Part shown: positions 31,159-38,912 of the stretch, one piece after another | How positions within the stretch are numbered: position 1 is the first letter of the stretch | How the letters are laid out: every line of letters starts with the position of its first letter | Origin: Clostridia bacterium | GTDB taxonomy: Bacteria; Bacillota; Clostridia; Oscillospirales; CAG-272 | NCBI GenBank assembly: GCA_017937135.1 | Contig: JAGBEE010000011.1 | Coordinates: forward strand, 1 to 64,000 | Reading direction: 5' to 3' | Length of the DNA: 64,000 bases | The notes under the pieces: generated by a model | What the model saw: only the letters and a program-made list of their open reading frames with translations | The model's database searches: none | Told to the model about the DNA's origin: nothing | Translations under genes and position numbers: made by a program

Positions 31159-33021
31159 ATGAATTTTATGTACAACGAAAAAATTACAGATTTATTTACC
31201 GTCAATGGCGATTTTGAAAGAGCCATCGGATTTGCTACAAAAAACGGCGACACAATAAGCTACAAAAACAATGAAATTGAGCTAAAAAGCGTAATTAACA
31301 AGCACTCATCAGGAGTTTTTGAAAGGTGCGATACTATTAAAAACGTATCAAGCAGAGAAATTGAGATAAGTACCCTGCTTTCCAAGTTTACCCTAAATGG
31401 TGGTGAATATCAGGTTTACACGCAGACAAGCAAGCACATAAGAGAGGGTATTGGTGGCTGGCAGGCTCTTGTAAGTGGCGTTTTTGGAATGAGTGATGAG
31501 ATTCGTACAAATCAAGATGTAAACCCCTTTGTGGCAATTTTCAATGAGCAAAACAGCAGAGGAATTGCCTTTCATATAATGTCTAATTCTGGCTTTGAAT
31601 ATAGAGTTAGCCGTCACGGTGAGTTTTTGGACCATAAGGTTGTGACTGTTGAATTAGGCATAAAGAGTCAAGATTTTAGGTATATGCTCTCCCCTGGCGA
31701 GGAATTAAAGCTACCTACTATTCTCTTTTACACCTTCAAATCCAAGATAGATATGGACGCTTACAAGCTACATAGATACTGGAATGAAAAAAAGCCCCAC
31801 TCCCTGCCTATTGTTTACAATACCTGGATGAGCCATTTTGATTATATTGATTTTGATAACCTTGTAAGTCAGCTTGAGAGGGCAAAGATGCTTGGCTGTG
31901 AATACTTTACAGTTGATGCTGGCTGGTTTGGCAAGACTCAGCTTTGGTGGGATGTTGTCGGAGATTGGAAGGAATCAAAGGAAAGCGCCATGAAGGGAAG
32001 GCTTTCTGAATTTGCCGACCGAGTACGCGAAAAGGGTCTAAAATTTGGACTTTGGTTTGAGATTGAAAGGGCAAATCCAAAATGCGAAAATGTAAAAAGT
32101 CACCCAGAATATTATTTGACCGAGGGTGAGCATTGCTTTGTGGATTTTGCAAATAAGGACGCTTGCGATTTTATTTATGATATTTTAAAATCGAATATTG
32201 ACAAGTATGGCGTTGAGTTTATTAAGTTTGACTTAAACGGACCCTTATATTACGACAAAGCAAGGTGTAGCTTTATTAAATACTATGAGGGCTATAACTA
32301 TTTCCTTTCAAGAATAAAAAAGGACTACCCTAATTTGCATCTTGAATGCTGTGCAAGCGGTGGTGGCAGAATGTCTCTTTCTAACGCCCCATATTTTGAT
32401 TCGTTTTGGATGAGTGATAGCCACGGCATTTATACTCAGCTTGAGATTTTTAAAAATGCCCTTGTGCGCATGCCCTCATCAATGCTTGAAAGATGGGCTA
32501 CCATTCGCTCAGTTGAGGGCTTTACGCCTACCTACCCTGTGGGAGACGTTCAGGAAAAGATACTTCTAAGCTCCACTGCCAACTGGCAAAGAGCCGAGGA
32601 AGCAAGTCTTGATTTTATTAAAAATGCACTTGTGGGTGGACCTATTGGAATTAGCTGTGACTTGACGCAGGTTTCAGATGCGACAATTGGGGATTTAGCA
32701 AAATTTATCGACACGTATAAGGGCGAAAGAGAGTTTTGGGCAAATAGTGAGTGCCATATCCTTTGTAACACGCCTACCCTAACAGTCCTACAATTTAATG
32801 ATAAGGACTATAACGAAATTAAGATTTATTCATACACCGAGCACCCTATACAGGAATATGCGATAATTTATCCTTTTATAGAGGGAAATGGCTGTTATAC
32901 TCTTGTTAAGGCTGGCTGCGAGGACAGGAGTGTAAGCACAGAGGAGCTAAACGAAAACGGCGTTTGCGTCCTTGCAAACTACTTACACATTTCAGAGAGC
33001 TTCACTCTTAATAAGGTATAA
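31159..33021 (+). CDS. GH36-like alpha-galactosidase
   Basis: A 620-residue clan GH-D enzyme. YFTVDAGWFG and the DWKES...KGLKFGLWFEIE block are typical of GH36, FIKFDLN carries the catalytic nucleophile Asp, LECCASGGGRMS is the Cys/Gly-rich substrate loop and FWMSDSHGIYTQLEIF corresponds to the acid/base region (usually SDDTD, here SDSHG). The predicted reaction is release of alpha-galactose from oligosaccharides such as raffinose or galactomannan. No signal peptide, so probably intracellular. AAAGGAG precedes the ATG by ten bases. Confidence 0.88.
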   Translation: MNFMYNEKITDLFTVNGDFERAIGFATKNGDTISYKNNEIELKSVINKHSSGVFERCDTIKNVSSREIEISTLLSKFTLNGGEYQVYTQTSKHIREGIGGWQALVSGVFGMSDEIRTNQDVNPFVAIFNEQNSRGIAFHIMSNSGFEYRVSRHGEFLDHKVVTVELGIKSQDFRYMLSPGEELKLPTILFYTFKSKIDMDAYKLHRYWNEKKPHSLPIVYNTWMSHFDYIDFDNLVSQLERAKMLGCEYFTVDAGWFGKTQLWWDVVGDWKESKESAMKGRLSEFADRVREKGLKFGLWFEIERANPKCENVKSHPEYYLTEGEHCFVDFANKDACDFIYDILKSNIDKYGVEFIKFDLNGPLYYDKARCSFIKYYEGYNYFLSRIKKDYPNLHLECCASGGGRMSLSNAPYFDSFWMSDSHGIYTQLEIFKNALVRMPSSMLERWATIRSVEGFTPTYPVGDVQEKILLSSTANWQRAEEASLDFIKNALVGGPIGISCDLTQVSDATIGDLAKFIDTYKGEREFWANSECHILCNTPTLTVLQFNDKDYNEIKIYSYTEHPIQEYAIIYPFIEGNGCYTLVKAGCEDRSVSTEELNENGVCVLANYLHISESFTLNKV

Positions 33022-33023
33022 CA

Positions 33024-33050
33024 AAAAGGGCAGATTTCTCTGCCCCTTTA
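33024..33050. terminator. Terminator of alpha-galactosidase
   Basis: AAGGGCAGA-TTTC-TCTGCCC hairpin, a copy of the one at 30495-30521. Confidence 0.85.
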
Positions 33051-33051
33051 T

Positions 33052-33197
33052 GTATTCAAAGTCCTTGTGTTATAAGGCTTCATGGCATTATTACGAGCCT
33101 TGCGAGTAACAAGGTTCTGCGTAGCAGGTTCTTATTTGAAGTATCTATTCAAAAGTCCCTCAAATGCCTTTCCGTGCCTTGCCTTGTCGCGAGCCAT
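33052..33197 (-). repeat. Rubrerythrin-tail repeat unit, copy 1
   Basis: Contains at 33132-33197 a minus-strand frame [14 protein letters not shown] then LLNRYFK and a stop, nearly identical to the C terminus of the rubrerythrin gene at 40.5 kb. Downstream come a short GAACCTG-CTACG-CAGAACC hairpin, CCTTGTTACTCGCAAGG and the phrase ATAACACAAGGACTTTGAAT that also follows the intact gene. No ribosome site or upstream coding sequence is present. Confidence 0.88.
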
Positions 33198-33219
33198 TTT
33201 CTATAATAGCGCGCATTTT

Positions 33220-34281
33220 TTATTGTTTCAAATACTTTTGTGAAAGAAGCTCTATTCTTTGCTTGTCAGTATCCGTCAACGCAAAGGAGTACTTTTCTAT
33301 ATAAGCCTTGAATTTTTCCTTATTTATCACCTTTGGAGATGTGCCGACACGACGTTCAAAGTTGGCAAAGAAAATGTTGTCAATCCTCTCCCTTGGCAAG
33401 CCAAGTCCCTTAAGGATTTTATCATCGAAGCTTTTAACCTCTTTGCTTGTGCCTATGTAGGTTGTTACAACATTGAATAGCCAATTTGCGTATTTTTCGT
33501 CACACATATAAGCACGGTCTGTGCCAAAAATAAGCCTGTCGGAGTATTTATTAAAGAATTCCTTGTAGTAATCATAATTCTTTTCAAACTCAACATACAT
33601 CTCTCCACCGGGGGTTAAATCCACACACAGATTGGGGTAAAGGGCGAAAAGCTTTTCTAAAATCTCCGGCTCCTTACTACAAAAGAAAAAGTGAGCAAGG
33701 GTCAGGCTAAGATTTGGATAGCTTTCAAGAATTTTTATAGTTTGTGCCTGTATTTCTTCATAAGAAGCATAGGATCCGTCTGTATATGTCCAGCCGTTTT
33801 CCACCGCCCAGTCAGGTGCTCTTTTCAGGTCCCAAAACTCGTCGGGATCGTTGACATGCATCAGAAGGTGTGTGCCATCCTTTTCCATCTGCTCATATAG
33901 CTTGTTAAAGGCAGGGTGATTAAGGCTTTTGCCTACTCTTTTATGCTCTGTGGGCTTTCCCTCCAGCATTTTAATTCCGTCAAAGCCTATTTCCATAAGC
34001 TCTCGGTATTGTGTAATGGCATCCATATCCTTGGGCATATTATCCACAGGAACCTTTATATACTCAATGCCGCCGTGCAAATAAGTGTTGGGGTTTGCTA
34101 TTTTGAAAAAGCCCAGCATAATATTGTTGCACACGTTAGACTGACAAAGTGGAATTGAACAAATATTAAGGGCGTGAATGCCATACTCCTTTACATAGCT
34201 GTCAAAGCAGGAAACGAAGTCCTCCTCCCCCCATTTTGATATGTGTAAGTGGCTGTCTATAATTTTTCTATCCTTTTGCAT
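33220..34281 (-). CDS. Amidohydrolase-family (PF04909-like) metal-dependent hydrolase
   Basis: A 353-residue TIM-barrel hydrolase. IIDSHLHIS near the N terminus is the HxH metal motif, GIKMLEGKP gives a strand-end Lys, HLLMHVND and LTLAHFFF give further His ligands and IFGTDRAY supplies the catalytic Asp. The substrate is unknown; related enzymes are decarboxylases or lactone hydrolases. The ATG at 34281 follows AAAGGAGAGG. It is bounded by rubrerythrin-tail units on both sides. Confidence 0.82.
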   Translation of the reverse strand: MQKDRKIIDSHLHISKWGEEDFVSCFDSYVKEYGIHALNICSIPLCQSNVCNNIMLGFFKIANPNTYLHGGIEYIKVPVDNMPKDMDAITQYRELMEIGFDGIKMLEGKPTEHKRVGKSLNHPAFNKLYEQMEKDGTHLLMHVNDPDEFWDLKRAPDWAVENGWTYTDGSYASYEEIQAQTIKILESYPNLSLTLAHFFFCSKEPEILEKLFALYPNLCVDLTPGGEMYVEFEKNYDYYKEFFNKYSDRLIFGTDRAYMCDEKYANWLFNVVTTYIGTSKEVKSFDDKILKGLGLPRERIDNIFFANFERRVGTSPKVINKEKFKAYIEKYSFALTDTDKQRIELLSQKYLKQ

Positions 34282-34318
34282 GATACCTCTCCTTTGCAAA
34301 TTCATATTTATCAATTGA

Positions 34319-34347
34319 ATTTTACCACACAATAGGATGTTTTTCAA
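34319..34347 (-). promoter_or_regulatory. Amidohydrolase promoter within repeat R5
   Basis: Minus-strand TTGAAA (34342-34347), 17-base spacer, TAAAAT (34319-34324). Confidence 0.8.
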
Positions 34348-34400
34348 GATATTAGTAATTTTACATAATCACAAATTCCATGTTTTTATGGAAAAAGTGC
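34342..34400 (-). repeat. Dispersed ATGGAA repeat, copy R5 (short)
   Basis: Shortened copy: the TTCCATAAAAACATGGAA hairpin is joined directly to TTTGTGATTATG and the TTGAAA box, lacking the middle of R1. A deletion between two ATGGAA units would explain it. Confidence 0.8.
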
Positions 34401-34403
34401 AAC

Positions 34404-34436
34404 AAAAAAAGGGAATCGGTTTCCCGAATTCCCTTT
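34404..34436 (-). terminator. Terminator of cassette unit
   Basis: Minus-strand GGGAATTCGG-GAAA-CCGATTCCC followed by TTTTTTT. Confidence 0.88.
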
Positions 34437-34760
34437 ATTACGAGCCTTGCGAGTAACAAGGTTCTGACACGCAGAAATGCTATATGATTTCTGCATTTCG
34501 CATAGCGGCTATTCGTAAGAATAGAGTGTCAGGTTCTTACTTCTTGAAATATCTGTTTAATAAACCCTCAAATGCCTTGCCGTGTCTTGCCTCGTCGCGT
34601 ACAATCTTAGTGTGTCGTGGAAAGTCTCGTGGTAGCCCTAAGTCTTGTATTACTTAGCTTTGTTGAACTTTTTTAATGAGATTTTTTAATAGCTTTGCAC
34701 TTGCATAAAATAAGCAATTCCATTAATTTTTCCATGTTTTGTGTGGAAAATTAAAATTGA
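34437..34760 (-). repeat. Rubrerythrin-tail repeat unit, copy 2, with three-way hairpin insert
   Basis: Includes the displaced rubrerythrin tail (34537-34620, reading [12 protein letters not shown] then LLNRYFKK and a stop), a folded insert at 34464-34532 (outer stem CTGACAC/GTGTCAG, arms GCAGAAAT/ATTTCTGC and CTATTC-GTAA-GAATAG) and a further 120 bases shared with copy 3 (GTTGAACTTTTTTAATGAG and onward) ending in ATGGAA units. No gene is present. Confidence 0.88.
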
Positions 34761-34833
34761 TTTGCCATATAAATTGGAATTGAGCAATCACCAATATTGA
34801 TGAATGGTCTTATGACGATATTTTCTTTATGTA

Positions 34834-35646
34834 TTATAACTCAAGTAACTCTTTCCTTTTTTTATCATATTCCTCTTGGGTTATAATTCCACTATCCAAT
34901 AAGTCCTTATACTTTTTTACTTGTTCAAACTTGTCAAGAACTACACCACAGTCCTTGCTTTCATTACGCTTAAGAAATACATTTATCGTTGATGCGATTT
35001 TTCTCAAGTTTTCCAAGTAATATGTGTACGTCATATTATCTGTTGACATTACCAACCCTTTTGTAAACATACTAAGGGTAACCAACGGAGTCGCTGTGTC
35101 GTTCATTTCGATGTCGATTCTCAATTCGGTAACTTTCTTGTTCTCTTTTTTCTCACCTGTTATTGCACCAACAACAGCACCAACCTCACCGAACAAAATT
35201 CCTCCAACAAAAGCTCTTCCCAAGCCACCTTTTGAAATGGTTATACCGTCTTCAATAACTTTATAACCTATAACATTGCTTATCTTATATACTCTTACAT
35301 CGACAACTTCTTTTTTGCCATTAAACAGACCACCAACAAACTGTTGCTCTGGAATTGCAAACAAATCATCTTTTTCTGAAAACCAAAAGAAATCATCTAT
35401 TTTTGTTGGATTTTTTCGGAGGAATTGCTGAATTCTATTCTGTGCTAAATCTATCGCTATCCTTTCACTATTGATTTGTGGCATTATTTTTGCTTTTAAA
35501 TCATCCGTCGAAAGACGGCGACGCTCAAAGAAACCTACTTTTTTGCTATCAAGCAAATGGCTACATTTCGGACATATCCATCTTCCTTTTCCTATTGAAT
35601 AGCGGTTAATACCAATTTCGGCACCGCAAATATCACAATATGACAT
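34834..35646 (-). CDS. Zinc-ribbon and SHOCT-domain protein
   Basis: A 270-residue protein. The N terminus has a four-Cys zinc ribbon, MSYCDICGAEIG...ICPKCSHLL (DUF4428-like). A central beta-rich region with GLGRAFVGGILFGEVGAVVGAITG follows, and the last 35 residues (KYKDLLDSGIITQEEYDKKR) are a SHOCT short helical domain. Such proteins are common in Firmicutes and mobile regions, with no defined role; SHOCT is thought to mediate oligomerisation. AAGGAGGAGC precedes the ATG at 35646. Confidence 0.82.
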   Translation of the reverse strand: MSYCDICGAEIGINRYSIGKGRWICPKCSHLLDSKKVGFFERRRLSTDDLKAKIMPQINSERIAIDLAQNRIQQFLRKNPTKIDDFFWFSEKDDLFAIPEQQFVGGLFNGKKEVVDVRVYKISNVIGYKVIEDGITISKGGLGRAFVGGILFGEVGAVVGAITGEKKENKKVTELRIDIEMNDTATPLVTLSMFTKGLVMSTDNMTYTYYLENLRKIASTINVFLKRNESKDCGVVLDKFEQVKKYKDLLDSGIITQEEYDKKRKELLEL

Positions 35647-35750
35647 ATTGTGCTCCTCCTTATATTGATTGGTTATTCTTTTCTTAATATTACCGATCAA
35701 AGTTTATGTGATTTATCCGATTAAATAAATTCTTATTTATCGGTAAGTTT

Positions 35751-35779
35751 ATTATATCACTTAGCAAAATATATTTCAA
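35751..35779 (-). promoter_or_regulatory. SHOCT-gene promoter within repeat R7
   Basis: Minus-strand TTGAAA (35774-35779), 17-base spacer TATATTTTGCTAAGTGA, TATAAT (35751-35756). Confidence 0.85.
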
Positions 35780-35876
35780 TTAAAATTTTCCATAATCACA
35801 AATTCCATAATTTTACCCTTTTCCAAAAAATCAACCCCCAAAATTCCATAAAAATTCCATGTTTTTATGGAAAAAT
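35774..35876 (-). repeat. Dispersed ATGGAA repeat, copy R7
   Basis: Complete copy with four ATGGAA units, TTTTTTGGAAAAGGG in the middle and the promoter at its end. Confidence 0.85.
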
Positions 35877-35893
35877 GAACAATTTGAGCAAAC

Positions 35894-35922
35894 AAAAAAG
35901 GAACGAGTTTTTTCGTTCCCTA
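35894..35922 (-). terminator. Terminator of cassette unit
   Basis: Minus-strand GGAACGA-AAAAAC-TCGTTCC followed by TTTTTTG. Confidence 0.82.
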
Positions 35923-35923
35923 T

Positions 35924-36270
35924 GTATTCAAAGTCCTTATATTACAAGGCTTTATATTATTACGAGCCTGCGAGTAACAAGGTTCTGACACGCAGAAATG
36001 CTATATGATTTCTGCATTTCGCATAGCGGCTATTCGTAAGAATAGAGTGTCAGGTTCTTACTTCTTGAAATATCTATTCAAAAGTCCTTCGAAAGCCTTG
36101 CCGTGTCTTGCCTCGTCGCTATCAATCTTAGTATGTCGTGGAAAGCCCTGGGTTAGCCCCGTGTATTGCACTGCTTGGCTTTGTTGAACTTTTTTAATGA
36201 GATTTTTTAATAGCTTTGCACTTGCAGAAAATAAGAAATTCCATTAATTTTTCCATTAATTATTCCATTT
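35924..36270 (-). repeat. Rubrerythrin-tail repeat unit, copy 3, with three-way hairpin insert
   Basis: Same order as copy 2: rubrerythrin tail at 36058-36141, folded insert at 35985-36053, the phrase AATATAAGGACTTTGAATACA shared with the sequence downstream of the intact gene, and the outer 120-base extension ending with TTCCATTAATTATTCCATTT. Confidence 0.88.
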
Positions 36271-36282
36271 TAGGAGGACAAA

Positions 36283-36474
36283 ATGACAAAATCAGAACCA
36301 AAAGGAACAACACATACAACTAAGAAAAGCATTGAGTGTAAGAAAATCATTTCAAAACACTCAAAAGACTTTGTTGGAACACTAACCGACCTTGATGTAA
36401 TTAAACTTTGTGTCTGCTCAAGACGGAGCTGTTATAAATACAAAGCAGAAATAAAAAGAGCCGACTCTATTTAA
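36283..36474 (+). CDS. Small HTH-like basic protein
   Basis: 63 residues, basic. LTDLDVIKLCVCSRRSCYKYKAEIK resembles the helix-turn-helix of resolvases or small transposon regulators, in which a recognition helix begins with a CSRRSCYKY-like run. It is too short to be an active recombinase. AGGAGG lies five bases before the ATG and a hairpin terminator follows. It is the only plus-strand gene in the tail array and could be a regulator or a relic of a mobile-element protein. Confidence 0.6.
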   Translation: MTKSEPKGTTHTTKKSIECKKIISKHSKDFVGTLTDLDVIKLCVCSRRSCYKYKAEIKRADSI

Positions 36475-36494
36475 AGAGCCGGTCTTTCTATTAT
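36464..36494 (+). terminator. Terminator after HTH-like gene
   Basis: GACTCT-ATTTAA-AGAGCCGGTC hairpin (with a bulge) followed by TTTC. Confidence 0.5.
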
Positions 36495-36530
36495 TATTTA
36501 TCATAAACAGGCATACGCCATAGTGCTATT

Positions 36531-37034
36531 TTAAGAAATTTTCTTTCTTATTACTGCAAATAATACTATACCACTAATGAGCAAAAATTCAGCAATTGAT
36601 AAAAAAACAATTCCTGTAACCAACTGTTTAGATTGTTCTTCGTTATAATCAGCCATTGTGTAATAAACTTGTGAAGAATCGTAAACTTCTACTATCCTAA
36701 GATTTTCCCCGTATATTGAATACATTTCACGATATGCAATAGTTATCTCTTTGTTTAATAGCGAGTCTGCCAAATTTCTTGAATTATAACCTTTTAATTG
36801 AGAAATTTTAATTTCCCACTCATAACGATTACTATTAGAATAAACATAAAACTTACTATATCTTCCTGCTTGACCAATGTAATCTGTATTTTCAACCAAT
36901 ATCGTTTCTGTGTTTGTGTTGTGCTTATCAACACTTTGCCTTTGATAGCAGGTTAATAAAAGTAAAGCTATAATTATAAATTGGATAGCACAGAGAATAA
37001 CTATCGCTTTAATGCTAATTTTTCCTTTTCTCAT
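36531..37034 (-). CDS. Two-pass membrane protein of unknown function
   Basis: 167 residues. A hydrophobic segment at about 10-30 (IVILCAIQFIIIALLLLTCY), a polar external domain of about 100 residues rich in Tyr/Ser/Asn, and a second segment near the C terminus (IVFLSIAEFLLISGIVLF) followed by RKK. Resembles DUF3592-type small membrane proteins in layout, but I cannot assign it firmly. No strong ribosome site is visible. It lies between the HTH-like gene and the XRE regulator. Confidence 0.65.
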   Translation of the reverse strand: MRKGKISIKAIVILCAIQFIIIALLLLTCYQRQSVDKHNTNTETILVENTDYIGQAGRYSKFYVYSNSNRYEWEIKISQLKGYNSRNLADSLLNKEITIAYREMYSIYGENLRIVEVYDSSQVYYTMADYNEEQSKQLVTGIVFLSIAEFLLISGIVLFAVIRKKIS

Positions 37035-37127
37035 TTCAACCTCAAATTGTTATAGTTATAATTATTATACTACACCATATAAAGCAATTCAATAACGCAA
37101 TAGTTGATTTTAAATATAAACCACTCA

Positions 37128-37160
37128 AACGAGTGCTGATTTTTTTCAGCACTCGTTTTT
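37128..37160. terminator. Hairpin overlapping the stop of the XRE gene
   Basis: GAGTGCTGA (37131-37139) pairs with TCAGCACTC (37146-37154); the TGA stop codon is inside the stem. Confidence 0.6.
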
Positions 37161-37880
37161 GTTAACCGTTACATTTCCTTCTATTCTTTCACATTCTAAT
37201 TCTGTGCATATAACATCGCCTGTTATTCTATCCACTTCCGCCTTACCCTCTATTTTGATTTTTCCATCACTCTCAATAGTGCCGGCGGATACATTTCCTT
37301 TTACCACAACATCCTTGTTAGTGTGAATTTCGCCTGTTAAGTTTCCTCCAACGATTACTTCACCATTAGCATTTACTCCTCCTGAAATATGGAAACCTGC
37401 CGTTACATCACCACAACAATTTACGCCACCGCTTAAGTTTCCACAGACGGTAATCTCCCCATTGGAAGTTGCTCCTCCTGACACCGAACCACTAACCGAT
37501 AAATTACATTGACATTCTATGCTTTTTACGTCGCCTTCGATTTCAAAAGTAATCTTTTTTAGCTCCTGATAATCTGTTGGAACTGATGCTTTTAGAATTC
37601 TTTTTCCTTCAAACACAACGCACCTAATGGTGTCATCATCTTCCCAATCGATTATATTTTTACAATTTGTTGTTTTTGAAAATAAATCGTCTATACTACA
37701 TTCAAAAACATCTGATAGTTTAGGCAGTACCGTAATATCGGGCAAACATTTTTCGGTTTCCCATTTTGAAACAGCTTGATATGAAACGCCTATTAACTCA
37801 GCAAGCATTTCCTGTGTAAGTGATTTTTGCTTTCTAAATATAGATATATTTTTTGCTAAAACAGAATTTATTGTACTCAT
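37146..37880 (-). CDS. XRE-family regulator fused to a bactofilin-like repeat domain
   Basis: 244 residues. Residues about 7-65 form an HTH_3 domain (QEMLAELIGVSYQAVSKWE is the recognition part). From about residue 110 the protein becomes a regular beta-repeat: G-x-V, G-x-I and G-N-L turns recur every 8-12 residues (SGSVSGGATSNGEITVCGNL, VVVKGNVSAGTIESDGKI), the signature of bactofilin-like or DUF4097-like beta-helices. A DNA-binding protein that oligomerises through such a domain is unusual. AAAGGTGGG precedes the ATG at 37880. It could control the neighbouring membrane protein or defence genes. Confidence 0.82.
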   Translation of the reverse strand: MSTINSVLAKNISIFRKQKSLTQEMLAELIGVSYQAVSKWETEKCLPDITVLPKLSDVFECSIDDLFSKTTNCKNIIDWEDDDTIRCVVFEGKRILKASVPTDYQELKKITFEIEGDVKSIECQCNLSVSGSVSGGATSNGEITVCGNLSGGVNCCGDVTAGFHISGGVNANGEVIVGGNLTGEIHTNKDVVVKGNVSAGTIESDGKIKIEGKAEVDRITGDVICTELECERIEGNVTVNKNEC

Positions 37881-38085
37881 AATTTTCGCCCACCTTTCTA
37901 TCAACATTATAACATAGATTGGTTTGGCATACAACATATCGAGGGTTGATTTTTCTCAACCACAGGTTGAATAGATAAATTTTATTAAAAACAAAAACGC
38001 AAACCATAGTGTTTGATTTAAATTTCACTGTGCGAAGGAGTATAACTTCTCACACGTCACAAGTTAAACAGAAAATTGAGTTGCA

Positions 38086-38118
38086 AGAAAAAAGAGCATC
38101 GGAAAATCGACGCTCTCT
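38086..38118 (-). terminator. Terminator of RloB-like operon
   Basis: Minus-strand GAGCGTCG-ATTTTC-CGATGCTC followed by TTTTTTC. Confidence 0.88.
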
Positions 38119-38123
38119 TAAGT

Positions 38124-38912
38124 TTAGTGCTTTTTACTTTCAAAAAATTTAATCACTTCATCGCTATTATTAATTTGTTTTGTGAGTCCCATTATGTACG
38201 CAATACAAACATATAATGTGGTTGTAAAATACCTATACACCACAGGCAATTCATCGTTGCTAACAAATGTGCGATCATTAAATTTGTTTATTTGTTTCAA
38301 AATAAAATCTGGATGATCCATAATGTTATTACTCTTAGATTCTTCACAATTCTTTTTGATGAATTTCAAAACCAAATCCTCAAAATTTTCTATAATGTAG
38401 TTTTCAATAGATTTACTATAATTAAAACTCGCCCATTCGCGCCTTTCTTTTTTGTATGAAGACAAGTGCGGAGTTTCTATTTTCTCAACCCTCTCAGGCT
38501 CTGATAAAATTTCGATGCACGGAGAACTTAACAATAATAGTCCCGATGTTTCATCGTTATATTTGTTGTACATTTCTTCCAAGTCTTCTTTTAGCGTATG
38601 GTCTACATCATAAACAAGAAATATACCAGCAAAATTCTTTTTAAGTTTTACAAAATATCGGTCAATATCCTCTTCTTGTTTGTTCACCAACAGAAGAAAA
38701 TCGCGAATTCTGTTTTTTGGTCCTTGAGCAATAATTATATTGTCGCTTTGTTTGGAAAGCTCTGATACATCCAGTTCAAAAGAATCCTTTTCATCACTTA
38801 TTTTGATTGGTTCGTGATCTATAACATTAAATTTATATTTTTCGAAAATAGCCTTCAAAATAGTCGGTTCTGTTTTAGTACCTTCTGTAATTATCAAAAA
38901 GTTTTTAGCCAT
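38124..38912 (-). CDS. RloB-like (TOPRIM-fold) effector of an AbiL-type pair
   Basis: A 262-residue RloB family protein. FLIITEGTKTEPTIL near the N terminus holds the catalytic Glu of the TOPRIM fold and IFLVYDVDH the DxD metal pair; LLLLSSPCIEILS is a further family block. RloB is the likely nuclease partner of AbiL-type and similar ATPase systems that stop phage infection. The ATG follows GAGGATAT and overlaps the ATPase stop by eight bases (ATGGCTAA), so translation is coupled. Confidence 0.85.
   Translation of the reverse strand: MAKNFLIITEGTKTEPTILKAIFEKYKFNVIDHEPIKISDEKDSFELDVSELSKQSDNIIIAQGPKNRIRDFLLLVNKQEEDIDRYFVKLKKNFAGIFLVYDVDHTLKEDLEEMYNKYNDETSGLLLLSSPCIEILSEPERVEKIETPHLSSYKKERREWASFNYSKSIENYIIENFEDLVLKFIKKNCEESKSNNIMDHPDFILKQINKFNDRTFVSNDELPVVYRYFTTTLYVCIAYIMGLTKQINNSDEVIKFFESKKH

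Noticed and set aside
33132..33197. A 21-residue gene MARDKARHGKAF...
   Set aside because: It has no ribosome site and matches exactly the C terminus of rubrerythrin, so it is a duplicated gene end, not a small gene.
33052..36270. Integron with attC sites
   Set aside because: The folded units carry rubrerythrin coding sequence, genes have their own promoters, and there is no integron integrase; attC-like folding alone is not enough.
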